DNA of 64,000 nt from Prorocentrum cordatum (Eukaryota > Sar > Dinophyceae > Prorocentrales > Prorocentraceae): assembly GCA_963575745.1 (NCBI GenBank), contig CAUYUJ010010491.1, positions 264,994-328,993 on the forward strand, read 5' to 3'. The notes under the pieces were generated by a model. The model worked only from the letters and a program-made list of their open reading frames with translations, was not told the DNA's origin and made no database searches. Below, in pieces: positions 24,050 to 35,121 of this stretch. Positions within the stretch are counted from its first letter, which is position 1. Every line of letters begins with the position of its first letter. The position numbers and the translations under genes were made by a program.

Positions 24050-25600
24050 GCCAACATTAAGGTGGCGCCCTCTGGGCACGCGCCCCCGCCGGCGTTCTCC
24101 AGGGGCCCCGCGCCCCGGCGTAGCGCAGCGGAGGGTATCTATCTATGCGAACGCAGCGGCTAGCTTGCAATCCAGGGTCTCGAAATCCCCGCTGTCGCGG
24201 CGACCCCCCAATCGCGCGCCAGGTTGTTCGGCGACGCAGATGAGCGCGCAAGCAGCGGCGGGGTGAACAAGGGCCCAGCAAACGCCTCACGCAATGTCTG
24301 CTGCCATTTGACTACCTGAGTAATCTTTGGAAGACACGTCACCTCACTGGATCCGGCCTGATTGATCACAGCTGGAAACGCGAGAGAGGGGCCGCCGACG
24401 GCGCACTGGGACTGCGGTGGCGGAACCGAGAGCAACGGGCGACTGAGCGCGACAACTCACAGCGTCGTCGGCCTCAGCGGCAGCGCGGCTGACCAGGGCT
24501 AGAGGTGCGATCCGCCCTGCTCGCGGGACCTGGTTCTGCAGAGGTTGTCGCGCGCGGTGCCGCGCTGGCGCGCGCAGACAACCTGCCGTCGACGTCGGCG
24601 CGACCCCGCGGCTGCTGGCCCGCGCACCCCGAGGCCCCCATCGACTTCCGAGAAGATCTTCGCGGCTCGCTTCGCTCTGCGAGGGTGCGCGCGTTCGACC
24701 TTCGAAGTGGGATCAGTCATGGTAGACTGCAAGACTGCAAGTTGCAACATCTATGCGATTTCGCGGCCAGGCGGGTCTGAGCCCCAGGCGCCAGCGCCGC
24801 CAACGCACACCTTTCGGCTATGATTTCGCGAAAATGCCTCCGCGCACGGCCCGGCGTCGCCCGCGAAGTCAGAACCTCAACTGCCTCTGCAAGCGTCCCA
24901 TCCTCGCCCGCGAGATCCGAACCTCAGATTCGAAGGGGGCGCCCCCCGTAACCGAAGCGGTGCCCAGCTGGCGAGTCTGGGCCCTTACAACCTCACAACA
25001 CGCAGCGCAGTCACGGTCTCTTCGAGCGCGAAGACTCCGACGGATAACGCAGGAACGGCAGCTGCGCGGGCGTCGTCGGAGCAGCGATAAACGGCTCTCT
25101 CTGCTTGGCACAACTCACCGCGAAGGTCATGCAGGACGTCTGTGGTCTCGGCGCACGCGACAAAGGCCGGGGACGCAACCATGCCTCGAGGCTCTTGAGG
25201 CGCCCACGAATGGCGGCGGGCGCTGCGCCAGGAGCGGCAAGCGTCAGCGCCTGTACCTCCGCGTGGAAACGTCGAGCCCGCGAGTCGCTGCGATCTCTAA
25301 ACGCGAAGATGCCGGTCTCGACCGTTGGGGGTCGGACTTCGCAGATGCGAGTTCCACGCGGTCCTGACCGCGCAAGAACTGGGATTCTTCAACGCGGGCG
25401 ATCCCCTGAGCAGCAACCCTGCGGCCGAGTTGGACGGCCTCGCCGACTTCCTGCAGACCCTCGATCAGAATAGATCGTAAAACGGCCGCACCGCAAGCGG
25501 CGGCGGCGATAGATCTGCGCACGGCTGAGAACTGTTGCGCAGCAAGTGCTTCCACCTGGTCTCTCAGCTCGGCCACGCGTCGTTGCGGCAAAACTGACAA
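24050..25600 (-). pseudogene. Possible Gag remnant upstream of decayed copia
   Basis: Minus-strand frames at 25,244-25,600, 24,985-25,182, 24,499-24,750 and 24,160-24,435 have a helical, Ala/Leu/Glu/Arg-rich composition (for example VAELRDQVEALAAQQFSAV). They lie where the Gag of the decayed element at 20,750-22,480 should be. No Gag motif is diagnostic and no frame is long, so this is positional inference. Confidence 0.3.
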
Positions 25601-25729
25601 GGACGGTAGGTCGCATTGCGGCTGCCCCTAGTGGAGGGGCTGCGGCCGCGAGCGCCCTGCGCGGCCAAATTGCAGTGATTGATTCATCTCAATCCACGGT
25701 GACTGGGCTCGGGGCTGGCGGCGCGAAGT

Positions 25730-26137
25730 CTAAAGGCAAACGTAGCACCAGTGTCCGGAACTACGCTCGGTAATCGTACATGTGGACTCAATAGCTCGCA
25801 CCTGATCAGCAAAGCGAGGTGAGCGATCTTCACGCTCTGGAGCGGAGACGCGCTGCATCCACTGTGAAGGAACACGAGGACCCAACATGGCTAGAAGACC
25901 TGGGGGACCAGGAAGTCCATGAGGTCTGCTACGGACCAGCCGCATAGCGCCTGCAAGGACCCCCCCCCTCCGCAAGCGCTGAGCGGCGGGGCCAAGGTCT
26001 TCCAGAATACGAACGTCCTGGGCGTCGGGTGGTCCAGGGTGGCCAGCGCCTGCAGGAGCTCCCCCCCGCAACCGGCGATCATCTTGGGAGTGTCGCTGTC
26101 CACTGTGGCCGTCGCCTGCTCGGTGCTCGGTAAACAC
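25730..26137 (-). CDS. Hypothetical coding fragment
   Basis: Two overlapping minus-strand frames (25,730-26,137 and 25,891-26,103). The second has a non-repetitive composition (for example HPTPRTFVFWKTLAPPLS and GWSVADLMDFLVPQVF). No family was recognised and the choice of frame is unsure. Confidence 0.2.
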   Translation of the reverse strand: MFTEHRAGDGHSGQRHSQDDRRLRGGAPAGAGHPGPPDAQDVRILEDLGPAAQRLRRGGVLAGAMRLVRSRPHGLPGPPGLLAMLGPRVPSQWMQRVSAPEREDRSPRFADQVRAIESTCTITERSSGHWCYVCL

Positions 26138-26599
26138 TATTTCGAAACGCCGAAGGCAGCGTGAGTGTCAAATCCACGCAAATGCCGAAAATGTTATGGG
26201 AAATTGGCCCACTGGCGGCAATGTTCCTGTCAGAATCTACAATCGCCTCGAAACTGTGTGCTAAATCCCGTGAGGCGGGGGGGTCACCAGCGGCCGCCGC
26301 AGAAGACGGCACGCTCGCAAGAAGCCGGTCAGAGTAGGGCTGGAGCCCCGCCGCGCGAGAGTTGTCGCACACGGGAGATGAGACACAGGAGGAGGCGGAT
26401 AACCTGCGCGAAGGAAAGGTTGACCGAAAGGCCGACCCTCTCTCGACGATCCGTGGGTGTATGCGGTAGCGATGAATGCATGACGATGATGAAGGCTTTA
26501 TCCTTTCCACAAGTCCCTGAGTCAGCATGCGTAGGTTTATCACGTGTTACACCTTGCGAGCCGACATGGGCAGCGGTCCACTAAACAGCTGGAAAAGTA

Positions 26600-26850
26600 C
26601 GGGGATCATTCACATCCGCCCAAAGAGGCCCCCAGGAGGTCCCAAGGGCGCGCCAAGAGGCCCCCAAGAGGCCCGAAAAGACCCCCACGAGGCCCCCAAG
26701 ACGCACCAAGGACCCAAAAACAGCCCCCAGGAGGCCTCCAAACGGCTTCCAAGAGGCCTCCGAGAGGCCCCCCGCGACATCCCAACCATCATCTTGGAAG
26801 TCTACGACCCAGAACCCAGGCACGATGGCGGGATGGGCTGAAGGCCATTA
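26600..26850 (+). repeat. CCAAGAGGCCC array with end block
   Basis: A family C-type array ending in caggcacgatggcgggatgg, the same end block as at 20,030-20,060. Confidence 0.65.
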
Positions 26851-26859
26851 GATGTGGGA

Positions 26860-27520
26860 AGTACTCTGTGGCAGGCACCCCGTGGTGTCTTAATGATTGC
26901 GACTTGACGTTATTGAAGTTGTTCCATGTGGGCGGCATTCTATGGTTGGCACCCCGTGATGCCTTTCACGGTTGCAGGCCCCATGCGTGGTGTTCCATGG
27001 CCGCCGCCCTATGATGCGGTTGCGAATCATCGTTCTCGCCATGGTGCCCGATGGGCGGTGTTATATTGCTGGCGCCCGATGATCCCTTCATGGTGGAGAT
27101 GTCTCGCTATTCTTGCCTTGGTACCCTGAACGTGGTCATCGATTGCTGGTGCCCCATTATGCCTTCATGGTTGCGGCCTCTCGCTCTTGCCCAGGTGCCC
27201 AACGAGCGTTGCTCTATGACTGGCGCCATGTGATTCCTAATGGTTGCGATTCGTCGATATCACTGCCCTGGTACCCTAGGCGTGGTCATCTATGGCCGGT
27301 GCCACGTGATGCTTTCATGGCGCGACTTCTCGTGTTTGCCCAGGTGCCCTATGGGTAGTGCTCTACAGCTAGTGCTCTATGGTGGCTGGATGGCTTAAGC
27401 TTTTCGATTTTGCCTTGACGCTCTATGGGCGGTGCTCTATTGATGGCGCCCTGTGATGTCTGAATGGATGAGAGTTCTCGGTCTGGTCCTGGTGCCTATG
27501 GGTGACGTTCTATGGCTAGT
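26860..27520 (+). repeat. Degenerate tandem repeat of about 90 bp, roughly 7 units
   Basis: Recurrent phrases are ggtgccc(y)atgggcggtg, ctatggctggtgcccc and gatgccttcatggttgcg. Several frames stay open but no protein domain is visible. Confidence 0.7.
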
Positions 27521-28290
27521 GCCCCATTGACTTCGCAAAGTGCACGCCTCTCAAATTGCAGCGCGTAGATTGTAAATCAAAATGTGTATAAATGTACTGC
27601 TACAAAGGCAGCTCTGCGGCGGGCTCCATATTTCAGCCCAGACGGGCACAACGGATTCGGCACGTGGATAGATGCAAGGGCCTGGATCTCGGTGGCCAAT
27701 CGCTCATGGCCACAATTTCCAAAACCAACTGTGTTGTGTCAAATCACAACCATGTCACATGGCTTCGACAACTACTCAGTCCAGACTTATACGCGACAGA
27801 CAACTCAAGGGTGTATCGTAACTGTCGTGAGCACCTGCCCAACATACACTGGAACGCAAGCCCGCACACGCACGATCAACCCTCAGTACGACGTAGTGTG
27901 CTCGCATGCGGTGCCACCAGACTGCTTGAATACATGGTAGCCCTGCGTCGTGCTCGCACGTAAGAAAATGATTATGACATGAATACCACTCCTTCTGCCG
28001 CAGGCGGAACTTTTCGAGGAAGCTGCACGACGAAGCGCTGTGGATTTCCCAATGTGCAAGTCGCGACTGGACTCGAATGGCTCGGAGCCTGTGCAAGATC
28101 CCTGTAGTCCTCCACGACTTCGCGACAAAAGGGCGGGACAGACAGATCCTGCAAGGCAGGAGAGCCAGGCCTGCACAGGACACGGCTAGAGAGCAGGTCC
28201 TGCACAGGACACAGGACGAGAGGGCGGAAAGCAACAAAAAGACTAAGCCCGCGCCAGGACAAATCCACCCGCCCCCCTGGGAGGCACAAG
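27521..28290. other. No gene supported
   Basis: ORFs of about 100-150 codons lie on both strands (27,584-27,963 plus, 27,776-28,289 minus). None shows a motif, and their overlap gives no reason to prefer one. Confidence 0.4.
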
Positions 28291-28560
28291 GACTTTGCGT
28301 GAATCTCGCGACCAGAGGCCCTAAGAGGCTCTCAGAGGCCCTGGAGCTTTCTGGAGCATCCCCAGGCGCATGCTAAAACAGATGCAGGCACCTGGCCAGA
28401 GGCCCCTGAAAGCCTCTACTCAAGCCCTGACGGCTCCAGTAAAACCCTCTGGAGGCCTCTTCAAGCCCCAACGATACCCTGGTACGTCCCTAAAGACTCC
28501 CGGAGGCCTCGAAAGACTCTGAATGCACCCTGGAGGCTCTGTGAAAGCACCGAAGCCTCG
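28291..28560 (+). repeat. Degenerate GGCCTCTGGAGG-type array
   Basis: Short units around aggcccctgaaagcctc and cctggaggcctc, with a period of roughly 20-30 bp. Confidence 0.5.
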
Positions 28561-29900
28561 TGAAAGCAACTGGACCCCCGCACAGTGACAACGAATGCTT
28601 GCGTAAGCCTTCTCGAGCAGAGCCCGCGCAAATCTTCGGTACGGTACGGTACTCCTGTTAGATCATCTCTTTTCGCACCTCTGTTTCCGCCCGCTGGACC
28701 GAGAGCCTGGGGCAATTATACTTTCGCAGGGGCCGCGCGAGAGAGCTGCCGTTGGTCCTAGCCCCTAGCCGAACCACTCTGCGCGCCATGCGCCATGGAA
28801 CGTTTGCACCATCCCTCACAAGCGGCGCACGTAACCATATCTCTGCGCACCCAAAACTGAATCGGAATCCGCCAACCCTGTCTTCCCGTGTGAGACGTTT
28901 TGCCGTTTGGGTCGTCGTCGCCATCGCCATCCATCGCCGCTCCCACGCTTTCCCTGGGCCTTCCTCCTCAAGCGATCCAGCCAGACGGAAATCAAACAAC
29001 ATCAACGTCGTCACCTTCCCTGGCGGGGGGGGGTAGCGCGGAGGTCCCGGGAGTCGTGATCTCCCCCCGGAGGGTTCAAAGGGGACATGGGGGTGGTCCC
29101 CTTGTGGACATGGGAAACTCAGAACCCCACGCCCCGCCTCCCCTCTGTGAACAAGGGGACCACCATCCCCCCTCCTCCCGGACCACCCCCCAAAGGCACC
29201 CTCCTCACTCTTGTCTGCTGTTGCGGGGTGCTGCGGGTTTTCCTACATGCTCTTGAAGGCCTCAGATCTGCTCCGAGGCGCTTCCCAAGAAGTCCCCAAA
29301 GAGGCACCCCAACAGAGCCCAAAAGGCCCAAGAGAGCCCTAAGAAGGGCTCCAGAGCGTCAGCGTCGTCGTCGCCGCCGTCACCGTCGTCGTCGTCGTCC
29401 CCCTTCAGGGTCGGCGGCACCAGCCAAAGGCCTTCCCAATATGAGCAAGATGACCAACAGCAGTACCTACTCATCTGGAACAAGATGTGCTGCCCCTAGA
29501 GACCCATCAATCAAATCGGGCCTCTTTGACATCGATTCCTGCCAATTTGGCAGCAGTCGTTGTCCACAATAAAAACTAATTCTTTCAAAGGACAAGAACT
29601 GATTCCGATGGGTTCCGAAGGACAGCACATCTTGTTCCGCATGAACAAGCATTGTTGTTGGGCATTATGTCCATACTTTCCGTCCCCACTCCGGGCGTGC
29701 AGATTATCTGCACCCTCGCTTTCTGGATTCCGGGGAGCGATCCTGCGAATACGCGGTCGCACGAATACGATCCGCGCGAGGCATCCACGGAAAAACGTCC
29801 CGTATCCGCGGGGTCGCGGCCCAGGGGCCCGGCCCGCGAGGCCGCGGAGACGAATAGGTTTTTCGCTCACGAATTCCCCCATCGATCAGCGATGCTCTCG
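28561..29900. other. No gene supported
   Basis: Mostly unassigned. A short CCAAGAGGGC patch lies at about 29,280-29,350 and a CGTCGT patch at about 29,358-29,400. Confidence 0.4.
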
Positions 29901-29919
29901 GCGGTTCATCGAAGCTCAT

Positions 29920-30395
29920 GGGATGTCCCTGGAGGCCCCTGGAAGCTCCAGATGGCCCAAAGGCAGCCAGAAACCCTGTGGAGGCTCGCTTCCTCGCTCT
30001 GCAGGCCACCCTGAGAGCCCCCACGGAGGCCTCTCGGGGCCTCCAAGGAAACGACCCTTTCAGCCCTTCAGAACACTCCTGGAAACCCTTGGAAAATGTC
30101 CCAACATCCTGGACACCCTGGAGGCCCTAGAGGGTCCCCGACGAGCTCCTGAAGAAGCACGCAGAGCGCAGATGGAGGCGCAGTGGGAAAGCCCTCTGGA
30201 GGCGCTCATAAGTGTCCCCGGGAAGCCCCAGGGAACCCCTACCCCCCAGAGCTCTCCCCACGAACTGACGTATTCGTTCATGGGCCCGATATTACCCATC
30301 GGATTCCGCGGTTTTCTGACGGTCTTCTGACGGTCCTCTGACGGTCTTCGGCGCTCCTCGGCGGTCTCCAGCGGTCTCCAGCGGTCTTCGACACG
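29920..30395 (+). repeat. Degenerate CCCTGGAGGC array and ACGGTCTTCTG minisatellite
   Basis: Units around ccctggaggc (29,920-30,210) are followed by about seven copies of an 11-bp unit (gacggtcttct / agcggtctcc) at 30,316-30,392. Confidence 0.55.
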
Positions 30396-30719
30396 AAAGC
30401 TGGATGGTTGTGCTGAATAGACGGTCCATGATCCAGCACCGATCTCCCAACGGACTGCACGGTCTCTTACTCCGCACCTTCTCCACACGGGAGGGGTGAA
30501 AATGTCGAGGCCGTCAGGCGGTTCGAGATACAAACAGCTGGCGCCCTCCGGGAAAAGCCCAGAGCCTCACGCATCATAGGGGAGGAGGGGCGCCCTTGCC
30601 GTCACACCGAGTCAACACAAGTCTCAGCAGGTCCGTGTCCTGGGCGGGGCGTTCGCATTCCGCGGGGCGAGCAGATCCTCCTCGACGAGGCCCCTCCCGA
30701 AGGATGACGAGGAGGGGGG

Positions 30720-31110
<391 letters not shown>

Positions 31111-31261
31111 GGATGAAAGGGGCGAAGGGATTCTGGCACAGGATTCTTAAACTGGGGAACAGCAACCACGGTGCGAGGGGGCAGCAACCACGGTGGGAAT
31201 CTCAAACCAACACTGGCATCGCCGGCCTCCGTTTCAAATCAGACTGCCGACGCTGGGGAGG

Positions 31262-31310
31262 AAAGAGGGAGGAGGAGGAGAAGGAGGAGGAGGAGGAGGA
31301 GAAACGGAGC
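31262..31310 (+). repeat. GGA microsatellite
   Basis: A short GGA/GAA run. Confidence 0.9.
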
Positions 31311-31679
31311 AACTTCTGAAAAAGGAAAACGCCATCCATCTTCAGAGCTACCATTACCCATCGGTCGGGAGAAGTAGGTAGAAACATGAAGCAGGAAGGC
31401 GTTGAGAATAGATCGGGTTTCCGCCCGCCCCTTAACGAGAACGGAAAAGGTGAAGCAACTCGATCCTTGAGGTAGGAAGGCGGCCAAAGTAGACTAAAGC
31501 CTGGGAGTCCCGAAATAACTACTCAACGACCGATGGGTACCCCAACAAAGCACCCTAAGAGGTGAAAGAGACGGGTCGAGGAGCAGGATGCCGGCTGCAG
31601 GAGGCAGGGGAGAGGGCACGGCCATGTGCACCTCAGTGTACTTGTCCGTGCACGGTTTCCCCCGGGGCCGCAGGCGACC

Positions 31680-31860
31680 CGAGGAGGAGGAGGAGGAGGA
31701 AGAGGAGGGAGGAGAAGGAGGAGGGAGGAGGGAGGAGGGAGGAGGGAGGAGGAGAAGCGAGGAGAAGGAGGAGGGAGGAGGGAAAAGGGAGGAGGGAGGA
31801 GGAGATGGAGGAGGAGGAGGAAGAGGATGAGGAGGAAGAGGAGGAGGAGGAGGAGGACGG
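31680..31860 (+). repeat. GGA microsatellite
   Basis: GAGGAGG and GGAGGGA units over about 180 bp. Confidence 0.95.
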
Positions 31861-31887
31861 GTCGCCGAAGCCCTTCGGAGAAACCCT

Positions 31888-32352
31888 CTACCTGTCACAA
31901 AGGATCGTGGCCGTCTCGACCAATACGCTTACACGATCAACGCAACTCGCCTGGCGATCGTTTCCTGCCTCTTCTTCTTCTTCTTCTTCTGCTGCTGGCC
32001 ACCACATGACTTTTTTTTGGGACTCGGAAAAAAACCACTTCGTGGCCAGAGGGCACAGTGGAACGGCCTGCCAAGGCGTCGTTTGCTTCATTGGGCAGGC
32101 TTTTGCCACAAAAGTTTTAGGGCACTTCAGTGTGTGCAGCTCAATCGCGAAACACGCCGCACCATAGTGAATCCCCAGGCACGAGTTGCCCGTCAAAGTG
32201 GGGTTGGTAGGGGGCCGTTTGTGCCGGGTGCGCAAAGTTTGTCTTGTTGCATTTTGATAGGACGGAGCTTGCCCCACCATAAGCATGTTGCACCCCTTGG
32301 CGCTTGTTTTGCAGGCACGTTGACAATCGCGTGGTTGACAAACGTGTTTCAC
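31888..32352 (-). CDS. Hypothetical Cys-rich ORF
   Basis: A minus-strand frame of about 150 residues with many Cys (CQPRDCQRACKTSAKGC near the N-terminus, then further C residues about 50-90). It ends in an Asp/Glu-rich run encoded by a CTT microsatellite. A zinc-binding protein or transposase fragment is possible. A plus-strand frame (32,017-32,391) overlaps, so I hold this weakly. The tract at 31,951 (ggcgatcgtttcctgcctct) recurs at 33,301. Confidence 0.25.
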   Translation of the reverse strand: MKHVCQPRDCQRACKTSAKGCNMLMVGQAPSYQNATRQTLRTRHKRPPTNPTLTGNSCLGIHYGAACFAIELHTLKCPKTFVAKACPMKQTTPWQAVPLCPLATKWFFSESQKKVMWWPAAEEEEEEEAGNDRQASCVDRVSVLVETATILCDR

Positions 32353-32879
32353 GGTCGTGGGATGGCCCTTCGCGGATCATCGCGTGATTGATTTCCGTGC
32401 TTCGCATGGCTTCCCGCAGTATTGATACTCGTGCTTCGCAGACCTGGGGCGGCCCCTGTGCGGGAGGAGGATGGTCGCGTGGAGGATAACCGTGTTTCCC
32501 AGCCGTTGGGCGGCCATTCGCCGGGAAGACCAGAACGGCACGTTTGAAGCCCAAAAAATGCTAGCACTGCTTGGGGAACAAATGAAAACTCCTCGGCCGT
32601 CCGAGTCGAGGAGTCGAAGGCCAAGTTGGCGACACCTCTGGCCCGGGAAGGGCCATGCCCCTCCTTGGAGAGCACGGCTTCGTCAGACTTCTTGAAACGT
32701 CGCGATCACGTCGGCGCTGGTTCCCAACACCGCGCGCATCGTTCAGCCTTGTAGCGGGGATGTCCAATAGCGTCGGTCGTTCGATCTGCCGACGCTGGGC
32801 CGCAGGCGCCGTTCAACAGTGAACGCCCCTGCCAGCCGCTAGGGTACCCGTCGCATCGAGACATTTTTTTGTGAAAGAC

Positions 32880-33519
32880 GTCAGATAGTTATCATATTAA
32901 AACGAGTAACCGGGAGCCGCACCGCTGCTGCTTGCCGCCGCCGCACTACGACGCGACGCGTCTCGACCAGTGGCCCGTGCAGGACCAATCTGCAATGGCC
33001 CATAAGGAACCATCGGCTGTAGTCCGACACGAACCATGCCACCTCTTGAGCCCAAGCGCCTACGACGCGCGAGTTCCCGCATGCAACGAACAGAACGGTC
33101 GACAGAGAAGTAACAAGCATGGCCCACGCGAAACCAATCAACAGCCCCGCCCCGACATGAGCGACAGGAACCCCGTCGTAGAAGGAGCACGCGCAAAGTC
33201 ATTCATCACACGTTCCCCCCGTTTCTGCGCCATCGACGCGTTTCCAAAGCGGCCATTCCACTGCATGATTATCCGCTTCCCTGATCCAGGCAAATCGTTC
33301 GGCGATCGTTTCCTGCCTCTTCCCTCTCCCCTTTCCGCCTCCTGCGCCTGCTCCTGCTCATGCTCCGGATCCAGTCCGTCCTCCTCGTCCTCGCCCTCGA
33401 CGTCATCCCCCTCTTCCTTTATCAACATTTGCCCCCTCCTGCTCCTTGTCCTGCTTTCTTCCTTCTTTTTTCTTTGGAGTCGGGCATGGGCCGTGGCCCG
33501 CCCCGCAACGCAGACGATC
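32880..33519. other. No gene supported
   Basis: Overlapping frames on both strands without motifs. A CT-rich patch lies at 33,310-33,480. Confidence 0.4.
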
Positions 33520-34080
33520 TCACGGTGAAACAATTCTGATAAGATGCTGCAGCGCCCACTCTATGGCGAGAGCCTCCGCGTGGAAAGCCGACCCCGCTGA
33601 ACGTAACAGCGAGCCCCGCCGTAAAGCTCGATACTCGCAGGAACTGCCCTCAGGAGAACGCTGCGCCGCCAACAGCGTCATCCCCATGGCGCCCGCTCCG
33701 GTGCTCAGGAGGCCGCCGTCGACGCATAGCCGCAAAGCATCGCCCCTCAAGAGTGCCATAACGCATCGCAAAGCATCCTCGTCCTGCTCCTGATCCAATC
33801 CAGCCGAGGCCGATAACTCCAGGACGATGTCGACAGAACCGCCAGGGCGGCTCGATCTGGCCGCCTTGCCATGAGAGCACTTGCATGCACTCTTTAACAA
33901 ACGCTCCCCCCTGGCCACGTTTCCGCCGCGGCGTTTCTCTGCATGCTGTGCCTTCATCTTACTCATGGTCCCCAACATAACATCCGTTCTCGATGGCCCA
34001 TGATGGTGCCCATGCGGAGCCCCCAAGCCACTCCTCAGACGGCTCTCTTTGGCACTGGATCGACATGTTCGGTTTCCCAA
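33520..34080 (-). CDS. RNase H-like domain, orphan ORF
   Basis: The C-terminal 75 residues look like a type I RNase H fold. A first strand holds a candidate catalytic Asp (LRLCVDGGLL, about 33,705-33,735). A Gly-containing second strand follows (GAGAMGMTLL). A helix then carries a candidate Glu (FHAEALAIEWAL, about 33,555-33,590). The remaining carboxylates are missing because the frame ends soon after the helix, so the domain is truncated. The N-terminal half is Lys/Arg/Ser-rich and unassigned. RNase H domains like this occur in non-LTR retrotransposons and in cellular RNase H1. No reverse transcriptase is next to it. It is a likely retroelement fragment or one exon of a gene. Confidence 0.45.
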   Translation of the reverse strand: MGNRTCRSSAKESRLRSGLGAPHGHHHGPSRTDVMLGTMSKMKAQHAEKRRGGNVARGERLLKSACKCSHGKAARSSRPGGSVDIVLELSASAGLDQEQDEDALRCVMALLRGDALRLCVDGGLLSTGAGAMGMTLLAAQRSPEGSSCEYRALRRGSLLRSAGSAFHAEALAIEWALQHLIRIVSP

Positions 34081-34103
34081 AGACCCTACGGAGGGGAGAA
34101 AGG

Positions 34104-34733
34104 GCTCTTAGATAATTCCAAAAAAAAAACAACTCAGCTAACCCGCCGCAGCCGCCGTGGCATGGGAACATGTTGGTCAAGCCATTCAACGGATGTTCCC
34201 GCCGCTTCTGCGGCCCCCACATGCTTCCACGGCGGCCTTTCCACTGCGTACTTCCACGTTTCCCCCGGTCGGGCGGCTCGCTTGGCAATTGTATCCATCG
34301 GCCCTGGACGAAGGGAAAAGCAAGATCCCATGAATCTTGTAGGGCGGGGAGGACTCCAAGATAACTCCAAGAAGGCATCCCAGCATAATCAAAAAAACGG
34401 AGGCTCACGGGAACGTGTGTTGAAACATACAACACATGTTCCCACCCCTTGTGCGGTCCCCGCACGTTTTTTCTATAATCCCCTGGCTTGGGCAGCTCAC
34501 CTGGCAATCGATCCAGCCAATCCTGCAACAGATTTCAAAGCGCCCAATGATCCCCCAAGCGAAAGAGGAATACAAGATAACCCCAAGAAAACATCCCAGA
34601 ATAACCAACCAAGATCGGGGCAGCTTGGGGAAATTGGTTCAGTCATTCAGCAAATGAGCCCGCAGCTTCTGCGGCCCCCATGCACGCTTCCAAGGAAGCT
34701 GTTCCACAGCATGCTTCCCGATTGCCCTGTTTC
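34104..34733 (+). repeat. Diverged tandem repeat of about 230 bp, three units
   Basis: Units begin near 34,104, 34,350 and 34,561 with (a)gataaYtcCaagaa-like sequence. They share a gggaacatgtt... segment, a ccccgc/ctgcggcccc(c)a segment and a cagctcacctggcaatcgat segment. The third unit is split by the 16.3-kb retrotransposon and resumes at 51,051 (aagcaactcccctggcag). Confidence 0.7.
34729..34733 (+). repeat. Target site duplication, left copy
   Basis: GTTTC lies directly against the left LTR. The same five bases follow the right LTR at 51,051-51,055. Five base pairs is the usual duplication for Ty1/copia integrases. Confidence 0.85.
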
Positions 34734-35017
34734 AGTCGAAAACAAGCTGGCAAGCTTAGGTATGTAGTCCGCCTTAGGCGCTCCCATATCCCAGGCTTTG
34801 GCTCATATCGCATGAGCAAGAGAGCAAGACGAAGCATGGGATCTGGAGTAAAGGATAGGATGGGCATCGTCAATGGAAAGGTCTTTTCCGATCTCAGATG
34901 CGAATAGTGCGCCTCGGTGAGGCACAGTCATATATTTGGCCGGGCCCGGCTTGAGCCAGGCACGGCAGCGGTACATGTTCGATTTATACCTCGCCTTTAA
35001 CCTTCTCCGTTTAAAGT
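34734..35017 (-). repeat. 3' LTR
   Basis: 284 bp, aligned without gaps to 50,767-51,050. The two differences lie at the acatgttc / gcatgctc segment. The ends are ACT...ACT on the sense strand, not the usual TG...CA. Confidence 0.92.
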
Positions 35018-35121
35018 CGGAGGGGGAGGAGACGAGCAGGTACCGCACTTCTACATTATGCGGAAAAACAGTGCTAAGCAGCAGCGGCTGCCTACAAGGA
35101 AAGGGCGCGCGAGTAGCCTCG
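35018..35121 (-). other. 3' untranslated region of the element
   Basis: About 100 bases between the Pol stop and the 3' LTR. It holds one hairpin repeat (35,109-35,122) that overlaps the stop. The sense strand next to the LTR is pyrimidine-rich (CTCCTCCCCCTCC), so no ordinary polypurine tract is present there. Confidence 0.6.

Noticed and set aside
27584-28289. Overlapping ORFs of 100-150 codons on both strands
   Set aside because: No motif and no basis to choose a frame or strand.
28700-29260. ORFs around 28,658-29,256
   Set aside because: Composition and overlap on both strands look like chance open frames in GC-rich DNA.
35018-35040. Polypurine tract AGGGGGAGGAG beside the left LTR
   Set aside because: It is on the plus strand, while the primer-binding site and all three frames show that the element runs on the minus strand. 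It is reported as an oddity instead.
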